Of a stretch of 64,000 nucleotides of DNA, positions 8,398-19,030 are shown in pieces. The stretch lies in assembly GCA_963745865.1 (NCBI GenBank), contig CAVUYZ010000004.1, positions 496,001-560,000 on the forward strand. The letters are read 5' to 3'. The notes beneath the pieces are model-generated. The model saw only the letters and a program-made list of their open reading frames with translations, made no database searches and was not told where the DNA came from. Numbering within the stretch: the stretch's first letter is position 1; every line of letters begins with the position of its first letter. This stretch comes from JAHEDH01 sp963745865. Its GTDB lineage: Bacteria > Actinomycetota > Acidimicrobiia > Spongiisociales > ZC4RG35. The position numbers and the translations under genes are program-made.

Positions 8398-9563
8398 CCG
8401 AGCAGCGGGATGACGTCCTCTGCGAACCGATGGAGCTGATCCTCCACGAGGCCGTAGGGGTCGCCGGCGAACTGTGGGAAGAGCGTGATGTCCCGTCGAC
8501 GCCGATGGTACCGCGATAGAAGGCGATTCCCTCGGCGACATCCTCGGGCGTGCCCACGACCCAGGTCTTGTTGTCGATCGACTCCTCGAGCGACGGGATC
8601 AGCCCCGGACCCCACCGGCTTGCCGTCCGGGCCGGCGTAGCCCCTGGACCAGCCGTACGGCCCGAGGAACTTCCAGAACTCGTCGTGGCCGGGCCGGCTC
8701 GACGCCATCGCCTCCTCACGGGTGTCTCCGACCCGGACCGACAGGACCAAGATTCGCTTGTCTCCAGCATCGAGCCGTTGGTCGTGCGCTGCCTCGTACA
8801 ACTCGCCGTATCTGTCCCAGAAGCGCTTGATGAACGTGTGGTGCTGGTTCCAGAACACGGCGTTGTGGCCGAGGCTCGGCACGGTCTCGAGGGTCGGAGG
8901 GCTGGTGATCGGCTGCCAGATCTCGTATGGGTACCGGGGACGCGGGAACAGCGTCAGTGTCTCGACGGTGCCTCCCCGGTCGGGTATCCCCGGCGGCGGA
9001 AGCTGGAAGTACTTCCCACGGTGGCTGGTCCGAATGTTTCGTTGTCGAGCGCCTTCTTGAGGATCTCTACCGATTCGGCGAAGACCTCGCGGTTGATCAT
9101 GTCTGCGTCGCGCTGATCGGGTTGTCGTGGGACCCGATGGACACACCGAATGGGCTGAGCGATTGGACCTCGCGGGGAGCCGTTCCCCGGCCGACACCGA
9201 GCAACCCACGGCCACCCGACAGGTTGTGGAGTGTCGCGAAGTCCTCGGCGAGCCGGAGCGGGTGCCACTGGGGCACGACGTTGAACATCGTTCCGAGCCG
9301 GATCTGGTTGGTCTTCGGCCGCCAGCCACGTGCAGAGCTGGATCCCGTTTGGCGTGACCTCGTACCCCTCGTACTGGAAGTGGTGCTCGGTGAACCAAAA
9401 CGACTCGTAGTCGAGCCGGTCGGCAGTGATCCCCAATTCGATCAGCTGCTCGGTCGTGTTCCACACTGTCGTGTTGTCGTATCTGCGGTCGACCGGGGCC
9501 GGGAAGAACGGCCCCTCGGTCGTCCATCTCGACCCCTGCAAACGTAAAGACTCCGAACCGCAT
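8394..9563 (-). CDS. LLM class flavin-dependent oxidoreductase, frameshifted
   Basis: A bacterial-luciferase-like monooxygenase. It begins MRFGVFTFAGVEM and includes DRLDYESFWFTEHHFQYEGY (first helix and second strand of the TIM barrel). Next come MFNVVPQWHPLRLAEDFATL and LSGGRGLLGVGRGTAPREV, the typical flavin-loop region, then a long tail ending EDQLHRFAEDVIPLLG. These parts are spread over several frames, so at least four indels are present. The family uses FMN or F420. It heads an operon with two flavodoxin-fold reductases, which could regenerate its reduced flavin (inference). Substrate is unknown. Confidence 0.75.
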   Translation of the reverse strand: MRFGVFTFAGVEMDDRGAVLPGPGRPQIRQHDSVEHDRAADRIGDHCRPARLRVVLVHRAPLPVRGVRGHAKRDPALHVAGGRRPTRSGSERCSTSCPSGTRSGSPRTSRHSTTCRVAVGCSVSAGERLPARSNRSAHSVCPSGPTTTRSARRRHDQPRGLRRIGRDPQEGARQRNIRTSHRGKYFQLPPPGIPDRGGTVETLTLFPRPRYPYEIWQPITSPPTLETVPSLGHNAVFWNQHHTFIKRFWDRYGELYEAAHDQRLDAGDKRILVLSVRVGDTREEAMASSRPGHDEFWKFLGPYGWSRGYAGPDGKPVGSGADPVARGVDRQQDLGRGHARGCRRGNRLLSRYHRRRRDITLFPQFAGDPYGLVEDQLHRFAEDVIPLLG

Positions 9564-9632
9564 GAGCGGGAGCGTACACAGACCCGAAACGACACCGGAT
9601 TCCGCCGGCGAGGGCCTCGTTCACAACACGAA

Positions 9633-9658
9633 GGAGCCGGTCCCGAAGGACCGGCTCC
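9633..9658 (-). terminator. Hairpin terminator with UUCG loop after the LivK-like gene
   Basis: An 11-bp perfect stem (9633-9643 with 9648-9658) has, on the minus strand, a TTCG tetraloop, which is exceptionally stable in RNA. It is followed by TTCGTGTTGTGAA. It lies 26 bp beyond the stop of the binding-protein gene and insulates the luciferase-like operon downstream. Confidence 0.8.
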
Positions 9659-9683
9659 CGCGTACTAGGTCGTACGAGTGTGT

Positions 9684-11038
9684 TCAGCCTGCGAACACGT
9701 ACTCGTCGAGGTCGGTGTTTGGAGTCTCGCCGCCGTCATAGGTGGCGACTCGGAAGCTGGCCGCGGCCGGCTCCCCAGCATCGACGAAGTCGTATGGTCC
9801 ACCGACACCGTCGTAGTCGGGATTGCCCCCGGCCTCGATGATGTCCTTGCACTCCACGAAGGAGGTGCAGACTTCTCCATCCCTGGTCACATCGTTGATC
9901 TCAGCGGCGATGGCCACCGAATCGTCCTGCCCTGCGACGAGCGCAGCCAGTGCGACGATGATGATCGAGTCGTAGGTCTCTGCGCCGTAAGCGAAGATAC
10001 CGCCGACGCCACCCTCGTACACAGTGTCGAGACGTGACGTGAAGTCGGAAATCGACGACAGGTCAACGGAAGGCTCTGTGCCCTTCATACCCGAAATGAT
10101 CGCCGGGTCGGAGAGCCCTTGCCAATGCCACCGATGTTTCCGTCGGTGCCCCAGACGTTGGTACCGTCTGCTGGGCCGATGCCACGCTCGTTCATCGTTG
10201 TCAGGATGTTGCCCGACTCCGAGAATCCGATCACGACGATGCCATCAGGAGCAACTGCTGCGAGCTGGTCGACCTCTGCGTCGAAGTTCTCGGTGTCGAC
10301 CACGTACGGGATGTACGGATCGACGGTTGCGCCTGCCGCTACGAGGGTGTCACGGATGACCTCTGCGAGGCCCTGACCGTAGGACTCCTGGCGGAAGATG
10401 ATTCCAACCGTGGTGTTCCCCTGGTCGAGCATCTGGTTCGCCACGACCTGACCCTGGAGCAAGTCGGACGGGGCCGTACGGAAGTACAGGCCGTTGTCGT
10501 CGTACGTCGTGAAGTCGGCCGAAGTGTTCGCCGGGCTGAACTGGATCACGTCGTTGCCAGTGATCTTGTCGATCACGAGCTTCGACACAGCCGAGCTGGC
10601 AGCACCATGGATCGAGTCAACGCCCTCTGCGAGGAGGCGGTCCACCTCGGGGTTGGCGATGTCCTGGTTGGTGTCTCCGGAGTCGCCTTCGACGAGGACG
10701 GCGTCGGTGCCGAACACGCCACCGGCTTCGTTGATGTCCTGAATGGCGAGTCGAGCGCCTGCGACCTCGGGTGGGCCGAGGAACGACAGGTCGCCTGTCA
10801 CGGGCAGCAGCGTTCCAATTGTGAGCACGCCGTCACCACCGACGTCCATGGGCTCATCGTCCATGGGTGCCTCGGTGGTTGTGGGAGTGTCATCAGGTGC
10901 TGCGGTCGTCGCTGGCGCTGCGGTTGTCGTAGTGGCATCGTCTGTGCCCTCTTCAGCATCGTCGCCGCCACAGGCAGCGAGGATGAGGGAGAGAACAGAG
11001 AGGATGGCCACTAGACGCAACCATTTGTTGTTGCGCAT
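9684..11038 (-). CDS. Branched-chain amino acid-type ABC substrate-binding lipoprotein, frameshifted
   Basis: A type I periplasmic binding protein of the LivK/Leu-Ile-Val family. A signal sequence ends in the lipobox LILAAC, followed by an acidic and Thr/Ala-rich linker, then GDGVLTIGTLLPVTGDLSFL. Later parts include GLYFRTAPSDLLQGQVVANQ and GAETYDSIIIVALAAL, all typical of the family. The frame changes near 10110-10120 (GGIGKG should lead to LSDPAIISGMKG). No permease or ATPase gene is adjacent, so it is an orphan binding protein in this window. An AGAAAGG ribosome-binding site precedes ATG 11038. Confidence 0.85.
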
Positions 11039-11119
11039 AGTTGTTGCCTTTCTCTGTTGATGTCCGGAGAGGATCGCTCCTTCCGGACATCCAGAACCCT
11101 AGACCGACTCGGGGGATGT

Positions 11120-13527
11120 TCACAAGCAGGATGCGGCGTGGGCGCCTAGGGGGCCTGTCGGAATCCAAGCAAGGCCCAGGGTTCGCACGGAGATGTCGCT
11201 CTTCTCGAGGGGTATGTCGACCTGCTCGACCTCGGTTGCCTTGGCGTTCCAGTCGTCCACGATCTCGGCGAGGTCATCGGCGAGATCGTCCTCGAGATCG
11301 GCCAACTCTGTAGCTCGTCCGACACCTTGGCGCGGGCCGATTCGAGCCGCTCCTCGGTGCGCCGGGTCATCGAGCCGGCACAAGGCGGCGTTCTTCAGGG
11401 CGGTCGAGCCGCGTTTCCCGCCGAGGAAGGAGCCGAGCAGGTCCCCGACGCCGGAAACCATCTCCTGCTGTTTCTCGACGAGACATCGACCTCGAGCTCG
11501 GAGACCCTGCGCTCTGCGGAGCGCAGCTGGTCCTGCACGCGGTCGATCCGGGACTCGTACTTGTTCCGTAGGCCTGCGACCGCGGCGTCGGCGGCTTGCT
11601 CGGCCGCCTGAGCGCATCGCTCGATGAAGTCCTTCCGACTCCCCGATCCGGGAGTAGAGCTTCAACGAGGGGTTCTTGAACACGGTCACCGACCTGTTCG
11701 CGATAGAGGCGGTCGGCACCGAGGATTCGCCTCGACCTCCACCACGTCTTGTCTCCGATCGGCTCGTCGACGATGCCGAAGCGGGCGCCGGCCGGCGCCG
11801 AATGGTGAAATCGCGCTCGTCGTGGTCGACCGCGACCAGGTTCTTCTCTGTCACGCGTCGTCGAGCGGGTCGATGATCGCCTCGAAGACCTCGGTGTGGT
11901 TCACCTCGGCGTAGCGGTCGTCGTAGAGGAGGTCGACGGTGGCCACCGCCACGGGCCGAAGACCGTTCCGGCGGGTGAGCCTCCAACCTGGCTGATCCAC
12001 GGCGCGGAAGGCGTGACGAAGGAGACATCGACGCCGTCGGCCACCTGTGGAGCGATGGCCAGCGTGTCGTCGTCGGGCGGAGTCGTCTCGGGAGCCGTCG
12101 TCGTGTCCCCTGGCTCCGGCTCGGTCGATGCCGCCGGCGTCAGTGAGCGCATCTGCTGGCGCGTGAGCGGGCCCGCCAGAAACGACTGTGCCCATCGGGT
12201 CGCGAAGAGCGACGGTGCGGATCGGTGCGCGCTGTGCAGCACGAACTGACGTTTCCCGAGCCCCGAGATCATCTCGTCGAACAGGCCGATATCGGTCGCT
12301 CCCGAGGCCGAGGTCAGGCCTTCGAGGATTCGGGCCTTGTCCCGTTCGGTCTGGAGCCTGCCGATCATCCAGGTGCCGGCGTTCGACATGGCCTTGTAGT
12401 CGAGGTCGACGGGGTTCTGCGTGGACAGGACGATGCCGACGCCGTCGGCGCGAGCCTGTTTCAGGATCGTCAGGATGGGCTTCTTCGAGGGCGGCTCGGC
12501 CGTCGGGGGACGAACCCGAAGACCTGGTCCATGTCGTCGTGCCCGAAGTCTCGATGTCCCGGACTGGCGGCGCATCCACGTGACCACCTTCGAGAGGAAC
12601 AGCGTGACCACGAATTGTCGCTCGGATTCGGAGAGGTGCGACAGGTAGACGATCGCCGCCTGCGGCTTGCCGTCCGTCCAGAGCAGGGATTCGATGTCGA
12701 TCGAAGGGCCCTTCGACCAGGCTGCGAACGAGGGGGAGGCAACAACGCCGTTGAGTCGGGTCGCCAGGGCCATGCGGTCCTTCCCGGGAAAGAATGCGTC
12801 GACCTCGAAGACCCCGAGTTTGCGGATCGGGGATCGAGCGGTCGGATCAGCACGTCGGCGATCGTCAGGCCCTTGCCGTCGGACCAGGCGCCCTCGATGA
12901 TCGTGGCGAGGAGGATGTGGCCCGGGTCGGACACCGGGTCGGCGTCGATCCCGGCGAGCGTGAGGAGCGACGAGACCCATCCCTCGATCTCGTCTCTGAG
13001 CACCTCGGCGTTGGCGGTGAAGTCGATGCCGGGATGATCCAGGGATCCGATCACGTCGAGCGGGACTCCCGTCGGCTGCCTGGGGTGTCAATCGTCATCC
13101 CTGCCCCGTCCTGGAGGCGGCGCATACGATCCGGGCCGATGCCCCACGAGGCGAGCCCCTCTCTCCAGATGTCCGCCGTATCGGCGGCGACCGTCATCGG
13201 GATCCTTGCCGTCTCGCACGGCCTCGGCCTGGTCGATCCAGGGCCTGAAGTCGGAGGGCCGGAACTCGGGGAAGTCGAGCGTCAGGTTGCCCATGTCGCC
13301 CTTCGGGTCGATGACCAGACAGGGGATCCCGTCCAGCAGCGCTTCCTCGAGGAGATCAACCCCGAGGCCGGTCTTCCCCGAGCCGGTCATCCCGACGATC
13401 ACACCATGAGTGGTGAGATCTCCGACTCGAGGTGGACCAGGTCGCCGGATCGCTCGCCAGAAGAGGGGTCCACCACCCCACCGAGGAACAAGCTGTCGGA
13501 CAGTTCGATCGGGGTCGCGTCGCTCAT
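11120..13527 (-). CDS. HerA-like ATPase (DUF853 family), frameshifted
   Basis: Reassembled across frames this is a protein of about 800 residues. It starts MSDATPIELSDSLFLGGVVD, then Walker A GMTGSGKTGLGVDLLEEAL and PCLVIDPKGDMGNLTLDFP (Walker B-like), then VYLSHLSESERQFVVTLFLS. A sensor region KPILTILKQARADGVGIVL precedes STQNPVDLDYKA, and an RDKARILEGL segment is close to the arginine finger. The C-terminal half has long charged helices and the segment QQEMVSGVGDLLGSFLGGKR. At least six indels break it. The family is a hexameric DNA-translocase relative of HerA/FtsK with unclear substrate. The exact C-terminus is uncertain because a stop at 11146 in another frame is equally possible. Confidence 0.75.
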
Positions 13528-13540
13528 CGAGGCAATGCTA

Positions 13541-13594
13541 CCTCTCCCTTCTCTCCCCTCCTCCCCCCCCCCCCCCCCCCCCCTCTTCCCCCCC
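13541..13594. repeat. Pure pyrimidine tract with a 21-C homopolymer
   Basis: All 54 bases are C or T, with an uninterrupted run of 21 C at 13563-13583 and a second C run close by. It lies in the divergent gap between the HerA-like gene (start 13527) and kgd (start 13646). Such tracts can form triplex, i-motif or, on the G strand, quadruplex structures and vary in length by slippage. The exact length in this sequence should not be trusted. Confidence 0.9.
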
Positions 13595-13645
13595 ACGACC
13601 TCGGCGGGGCGCCTCCGCTCGGGGTTGGCTTAGCATGGTCCGCAG

Positions 13646-16600
13646 ATGACTTCCCGATCGGAGACAACCTCTCCGGAGGACTTCGGCCCCAACGTATGGC
13701 TCGTCGATCAGATGTACCGGCGCTACCTCAAGCCTCCGAATCGGTCAGCGAGTCCTGGCAGGAGTTCTTCGAGGATTACACCCCCCAGGCCTCGCACCTG
13801 CAGACGGCCAACGGTGGGGAACAGCCCGCCATCCCGGCACCGTGCACCGGCACCGGCGCCGACGCCGACTCCGAACCGGCCCGAGCAGCCCGACGGCCCC
13901 CGGAACGCAACCCAGTTGAACGGAATCACGGCGACGATCGCCCGGCGGATGGACGAGAGCCTGTCGGTTCCCACCGCCACCTCGGTTCGGAGCGTCCTCG
14001 AAGCTGCTCAAGGTCAATCGGCTGATAATCAACAACCAGCTCAAGCGGTTCCACGGCGGGAAGATGAGCTTCACCCATCTCATCGGCTGGGCCATGGTGA
14101 AGGCTCTCGGAGATGTTCCGGCCATGAATGTTTCGTACTCGGAGATCGACGGCAAGCCGTATCTCCTCTATCACGATCACGTGAACCTCGGGCTGGCCGT
14201 CGACTTCCGCGCCCGAAGGCAACGGGTCCTGGTGGTGCCCAACATCAAGCGCGCGGACAAGATGGATTTCAAGTCGTTCTGGCTCGCCTACGAGGACCTC
14301 ATCCTGGCGCCAGGAACAACAATCTCACGCCCGATGACTTCGCCGGGACCACGGTCAGGCTCACGAATCCCGGAACGATCGGGACCGTCCAGTCGGTACC
14401 TCGCCTCATGCCCGACCAGGGTCTCATCGTCGGCGTCGGGGCGATCGCCTATCCGCCCGAGTACCAGGCCTCGGACCCCGAATATCTGGCTCGGCAGGGG
14501 ATCGGCCGAGTGCTCACCCTCACCTCGACCTACGACCATCGTGTCATCCAGGGTGCACGTCGGGCGAACTCCTCCGACGTATTCACCAACTCTTGCTCGG
14601 CGAGGACGGCTTCTACGACGTCATCTTCCGGGCGCTCGGGATCCCCTATACGCCGGCGCGCTGGGCCATCGACGACAATCCTCCGTCGGGTCGCCTGAGT
14701 GGGCGGAGAAGCAAGCCAACGTGTTTCGGCTCCTCAACGCCTATCGGGTTCGCGGACATCTGATCGCCGATCTGGATCCACTCCGTCAGCAGCTGCCGCA
14801 GATGTACCAGGAGCTCGATCCGCTCCACTAGGGTCTGACGATCTGGGACCTCGACCGGGAGTTCGCCACCGGCGGGGTCCGGGGTTCGAAGGTCATGAAA
14901 CTCGGCCGAATCCTCTCGGTGATCCGCGACGCCTACTGCCGCGGGAATGGCATCGAGTACATGCACATGCAGGAGACCGATCAAAAGAGGTGGGTCCAGG
15001 AGCGTTTCGAGCGCCCTGCTCCGAGCTCGAAGGGACAAGGTGCGGATCCTCCGCAAGCTCAACCAGGCAGAAGCTTCGAGAAGTTCCTCCACACCAAGTA
15101 CGTGGGCCACAAGCGATTCGGTCTCGAAGGCGCCGAGAGCCTCATCCCGTGATCGACGGCCTGCTGGGGGCGGCCGCGGCGACGGCATGGAGGAGGTCGT
15201 CTTCGGGATGGCGCATCGTGGCCGGCTCAACGTCCTCGCGAATATCATCGGCAAGAGCTTCGACCGGATCTTCCGAGAGTTCGAGGGCGACATCGACCCC
15301 GGGATCGCCGGCGGATCCGGAGACGTCAAGTACCACCTCGGGGCACCGGGAATACGGCTCGGAGCACGGGGAGATCAGCGTCGAAGTGGTGGCAAACCCC
15401 TCGCACCTCGAAGCGGTCGACCCAGTGCTCGAAGGCGTTGTCAGGGCCAAGCAGGAGCAACGGGGACCGACCGGTCACACCCAGGCCCTCCCTGTTCTGA
15501 TCCACGGCGACGCGGCTTTCGCCGGACAAGGCGTGGTCGTCGAGACTTTCAACCTCTCGCAACTCGCGGCTACCGGACTGGTGGCACGGTCCACGTGGTC
15601 GTCAACAATCAGGTCGGGTTCACGACCTCGACGCTCGACGCCCGGTCGAGCTTCTACGCCACCGACGTCGCCAAGACCGTGCAGGCTCCGATCATCCATG
15701 TCAATGGTGACGATCCCGAAGCCGTGGTGAGAGCCGCCCAGGTCGCGTTTGAATTCAGGAAGACGTTCGACAAGGACATCGTCATCGACATGATCTGTTA
15801 CCGGCGGCGTGGTCACAACGAAGGCGACGAGCCCTCGTACACCCAGCCGATCATGTACCGGCTCATCGACGAGCATCGTTCGGCTCGAAAGCTCTACCTC
15901 GAGCGCCTCGTCAACACCGGTGACCTCTCGATGGATGAGGGCGAGCAGTTGCTCGATGAGTTCCGAGGGCTCATGGAGGATGCCTTCCAACACAGTCGAG
16001 GGGACTCTGGCGAGTCGGCCCCCCAGGAGACTGACCCGGTGAGTGAGGAAGCCGTGACAGCCGTCGAGCGTTCGGTCCTCGACCGGGTGCTCGGTGAGAT
16101 CACGACGCCGCCCGACGGGTTCACGATGCACCCCAAGCTCGCCAAGCTCATCGAGGACCGTGCCACGGCGCTCGACGGAGACATGGTCGACTGGGGGACG
16201 GCGGAGGCGCTCGCCCTCGGCTCGCTAGCGGTCGAAGGTGTTCCGGTCCGGCTCGCGGGGGAGGACTCCCGACGCGGCACGTTCAGTCATCGGCACGCCG
16301 AGTTGACCGACTTCCGATCGGGGGCGACGTGGGTGCCCCTGCAGGACCTCACGGCCGGAGAGACGCGGGTGCGGATCGTGGACTCGTTGCTGTCGGAGTT
16401 CGCTGCGGTCGGCTTCGAGTACGGCTATTCGACCGAGTGGCCCGATGCGCTGGTCCTGTGGGAAGCTCAGTTCGGCGACTTCGCCAACGGCGCCCAGGTC
16501 ATCATCGACCAGTTCATCGCGGCCGGCGAGACCAAGTGGTCGCAAGCGTCCGGTCTCACGCTGCTCCTGCCCCACGGGCACGAAGGGCAGGGACCCGAGC

Positions 16601-17193
16601 ACTCCAGCGCGAGGATCGGACGCTATCTGGATTTGTGCGCCGAGGGCAACCTCCGGGTAGCGGTGCCCGCGACGTCGACCCAGTATTTCCACCTCATCCG
16701 GCGCCAGGGGCTGGTTCGTCCGAGAAAGCCACTGATCGTGTTCACGCCCAAGTCATTGCTCCGCACGAAGGCAGCGTTCGGCACGACCTCTGACCTCACC
16801 ACCGGCAGCTATCAGGAGGTGGTGGTCGACGACACGGTCACGTCGGCTCGTCGGGTCGTCCTGTGCGCCGGCAAGGTCTACCACGATCTCATCGCGCGGC
16901 GTGAGGAACTCGGCGTCGTCGACGTCGCCATCGTCCGGATCTCCCAGCTCTACCCGCTCGCCGAGGATGCGCTCGCCGAGGTCTCCCGCCAGTACTCCGG
17001 TGCCGACCTCGTCTGGTGTCAGGAGGAGCCCGAGAACATGGGTGCATATCACTTCTTGTGGCATCCGCTGCGGCGAATTTTTGGCCGGGAGCCGACGTTC
17101 GCAGGGCGACGGGCAGCCGCCAGCCCGGCTACCGGCTCGTCGAAGGTGCATGCCTCCGAGCAGGCGGCCCTCGTGGACGCGGCGTTGACCTGA
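13646..17193 (+). CDS. kgd: Multifunctional 2-oxoglutarate decarboxylase/dehydrogenase E1-E2 fusion, frameshifted
   Basis: Domains appear in Kgd order. The N-terminal recognition segment is FGPNVWLVDQMYRRYL. The acyltransferase part has RLIINNQLKRFHGGKMSFTH, GTTVRLTNPGTIGTVQSVPR and STYDHRVIQGA. The E1 part has FGMAHRGRLNVLANIIGKSF, ISVEVVANPSHLEAVDPVLE, YRRRGHNEGDEPSYTQPIMY, LPHGHEGQGPEHSSARIGRY and CQEEPENMGAYHF. Together these are an actinobacterial enzyme of about 1180 residues that decarboxylates 2-oxoglutarate and feeds succinyl groups to the TCA cycle. At least eight indels occur before 15660, whereas the last 1.5 kb is clean. An in-frame TAG at 14829-14831 replaces a residue just before GLTIWDLDREF. 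Confidence 0.9.
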
Positions 17194-17214
17194 GCGGGTC
17201 CCGGCAGGTCGACG

Positions 17215-18102
17215 ATGGACGTTTCCAATCCCGACAAGGTGATGTTCCCCGAGATCGGATTGACCAAGGCTGAGCTAGTGGCACATCACGAGCGCGTCGG
17301 CGACGAGATGCTCCGGTTTCTGTCGGGGTCGCCGCTGACGCTCGAGCGGTACCCCAACGGGATCGGCTCGAAAGGTTTCCGGCAGAAGAACGCGTCGTCG
17401 CACTTCCCCGACGTGATCGGGCGGGTGGAGATCCCCAAGCGTGGCGGAACCACCGTCTATCCGACCGTCGACTCGGTTGACGGGATCCTCTACCTGGTGA
17501 ATCAGGGAACCATCACCTTCCATCCGTGGACGTCCGCGCTCCCCGAACTCGACCGGCCCCGATTCCTCGTGCTCGATCTCGACCCCGAGGAGGGCGACCT
17601 CGGCGGCGTTCGCTCGGTTGCGCATTCCACTCGGCGGGTCCTCGACCGGTTCGGTCTCGCGTCGACGCCGGTGACGAGCGGATCGAAGGGATTCCACATC
17701 TGGGTGACGTTGCGCGGGACCCACGACTTCGACGCCGTGGGCACTGCAGCCCAGGCGCTCGCCGGGTTGGTCGCGATCGAGAACGGTCGGGCGACCACCG
17801 AGTTCCGAAAAGAGAACAGGGATGGCAGGGTCTTCGTCGATTGGTTGCGGAACCGTCGGGCCCAGTCGATCGCCTGCCCGCTGGGTGTCAGGGCGAGACC
17901 CGGAGCGCCGGTGGCAACCCCGCTGCCGTGGTCCGCCGTTGACGAGACTGCTCCTGAGGATTGGAGGGTCGGCAACGTCGGCGACAGACCAGCCATTGCT
18001 TTCGTCGACCCGGTGATCCTTCCGGTCGAAGAGATCGTCGAGATGGCAGTTGCCGGTGGGGTCGACCTGGAGTCGACATTCGACCGCTTCGGGAGGGCGT
18101 AG
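17215..18102 (+). CDS. LigD-type polymerase/primase-domain protein
   Basis: A 295-residue stand-alone polymerase domain of the AEP/NHEJ type. Catalytic elements are visible: VLDLDPEEGD (the metal DxD), TPVTSGSKGFHIWV (the nucleotide-binding SxGxHxxV) and GRVFVDWLRN (the third metal Asp). These domains add ribonucleotides at double-strand break ends or in gap repair. No Ku, ligase or nuclease domain is attached or adjacent in this window, so its partner must be elsewhere. The frame is intact. It starts 21 bp after kgd. Confidence 0.9.
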   Translation: MDVSNPDKVMFPEIGLTKAELVAHHERVGDEMLRFLSGSPLTLERYPNGIGSKGFRQKNASSHFPDVIGRVEIPKRGGTTVYPTVDSVDGILYLVNQGTITFHPWTSALPELDRPRFLVLDLDPEEGDLGGVRSVAHSTRRVLDRFGLASTPVTSGSKGFHIWVTLRGTHDFDAVGTAAQALAGLVAIENGRATTEFRKENRDGRVFVDWLRNRRAQSIACPLGVRARPGAPVATPLPWSAVDETAPEDWRVGNVGDRPAIAFVDPVILPVEEIVEMAVAGGVDLESTFDRFGRA

Positions 18103-18136
18103 GGAACCTGTGCCTGAGTGGGGGCCCGCGCGTCGG

Positions 18137-19030
18137 CTACGCGTCCGGTGGTGGTACGTAGTTGGCTCCGACGATCTCGCCACCACTGGTGCTGAGTACC
18201 CAGTCCGAGCCCTTCCTGCATTCCAGCCGACCGTCGGGCGCCGAGGACGTCAGGGGCACCCCGCGTGCTGCCAGACGGTCGATCACAGCCGGTATCACGT
18301 CGCCGTGGCTCACCATCGTCAGCTCGCGTCCCGGGCGCTGAGCGACGTAGTCGATCAATCCGGCTCCGCCAGAGCCTTCGGCGAGGAAGTCGACCGTATC
18401 GACGCCCCGGCCAGTCCGGGCGGCGAGGGGTTCCACCGTCTGAACGCATCGTGTGTAGGGACTCGAGAGGACCTCGTCCGGAAGGCGGACCGCCAGTCGT
18501 TCGGCGATCGCCTCCGCCTGCCGACGTCCTCGTCCGCTGATGGGGCGGAGATGATCGGCCTCCGACCAGGAGCTGCGGTCTCCGGCTGCGGCGTGCCGGA
18601 CCAGGTGAACCTGGCCGAGCGCCGCCAAGCGTTTGATCGAGTTCGCTTCCAGTAGTCGTTTGTCGAAGTCGTAGGTGAGCATCCGGAGCGCCTTCTTCTT
18701 CTTGACCCACTCGATCCTGTCGACTTCGGGATTCGGTTCGAACGATGGGCGATCGACCGCTCGGACAGCGAAGTAGACCACCCGTTTGCGATTGCCGTTT
18801 CCGGTCGAGTATTCCACGGTGTCCAAGGGCCGCAGGATCCGACCGATCACCGAGGTCTCTTCTTCGATCTCCCGCAAGGCCGCTTGTTCATCGGTCTCGT
18901 CCGGGTGATCGTGTTTGCCCTTCGGCAAGGACCAGTCGTCGTACCGCGGGCGGTGGATGACCAGGACCCGGCGCTTGCCCCCTGCCTCGTCGAACACGAG
19001 GCCACCGGCCGCCGTGATGATGCGGCTCAC
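18137..19030 (-). CDS. NUDIX hydrolase-histidine phosphatase fusion (MutT1-like)
   Basis: Residues 1-140 form a NUDIX domain with the box GKHDHPDETDEQAALREIEE followed by ETSV, matching GX5EX7REUXEEXGU apart from the last Gly. Residues about 155-297 are a histidine-phosphatase domain with HLVRHAAAGDR (the RH motif), SSPYTRCVQTVEPLA and the later MVSHGDVI. The same two-domain layout is known from mycobacterial MutT1, which hydrolyses 8-oxo-(d)GTP to the diphosphate and on to the monophosphate, and cleans Ap4A. Role: sanitising oxidised nucleotides. The gene overlaps the next upstream small gene by 4 bp. Confidence 0.9.
   Translation of the reverse strand: MSRIITAAGGLVFDEAGGKRRVLVIHRPRYDDWSLPKGKHDHPDETDEQAALREIEEETSVIGRILRPLDTVEYSTGNGNRKRVVYFAVRAVDRPSFEPNPEVDRIEWVKKKKALRMLTYDFDKRLLEANSIKRLAALGQVHLVRHAAAGDRSSWSEADHLRPISGRGRRQAEAIAERLAVRLPDEVLSSPYTRCVQTVEPLAARTGRGVDTVDFLAEGSGGAGLIDYVAQRPGRELTMVSHGDVIPAVIDRLAARGVPLTSSAPDGRLECRKGSDWVLSTSGGEIVGANYVPPPDA

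Noticed and set aside
13527..13596. N-terminal Gly-rich extension of the HerA-like protein through the poly-C tract
   Set aside because: The extension is only the translation of the G-rich strand; MSDATPIEL at 13527 is the family-like start.
14829..14831. Stop-codon recoding (selenocysteine or pyrrolysine) in kgd
   Set aside because: TAG is not used for selenocysteine, no Pyl genes are seen, the position is not catalytic, and the surrounding gene has many other errors.
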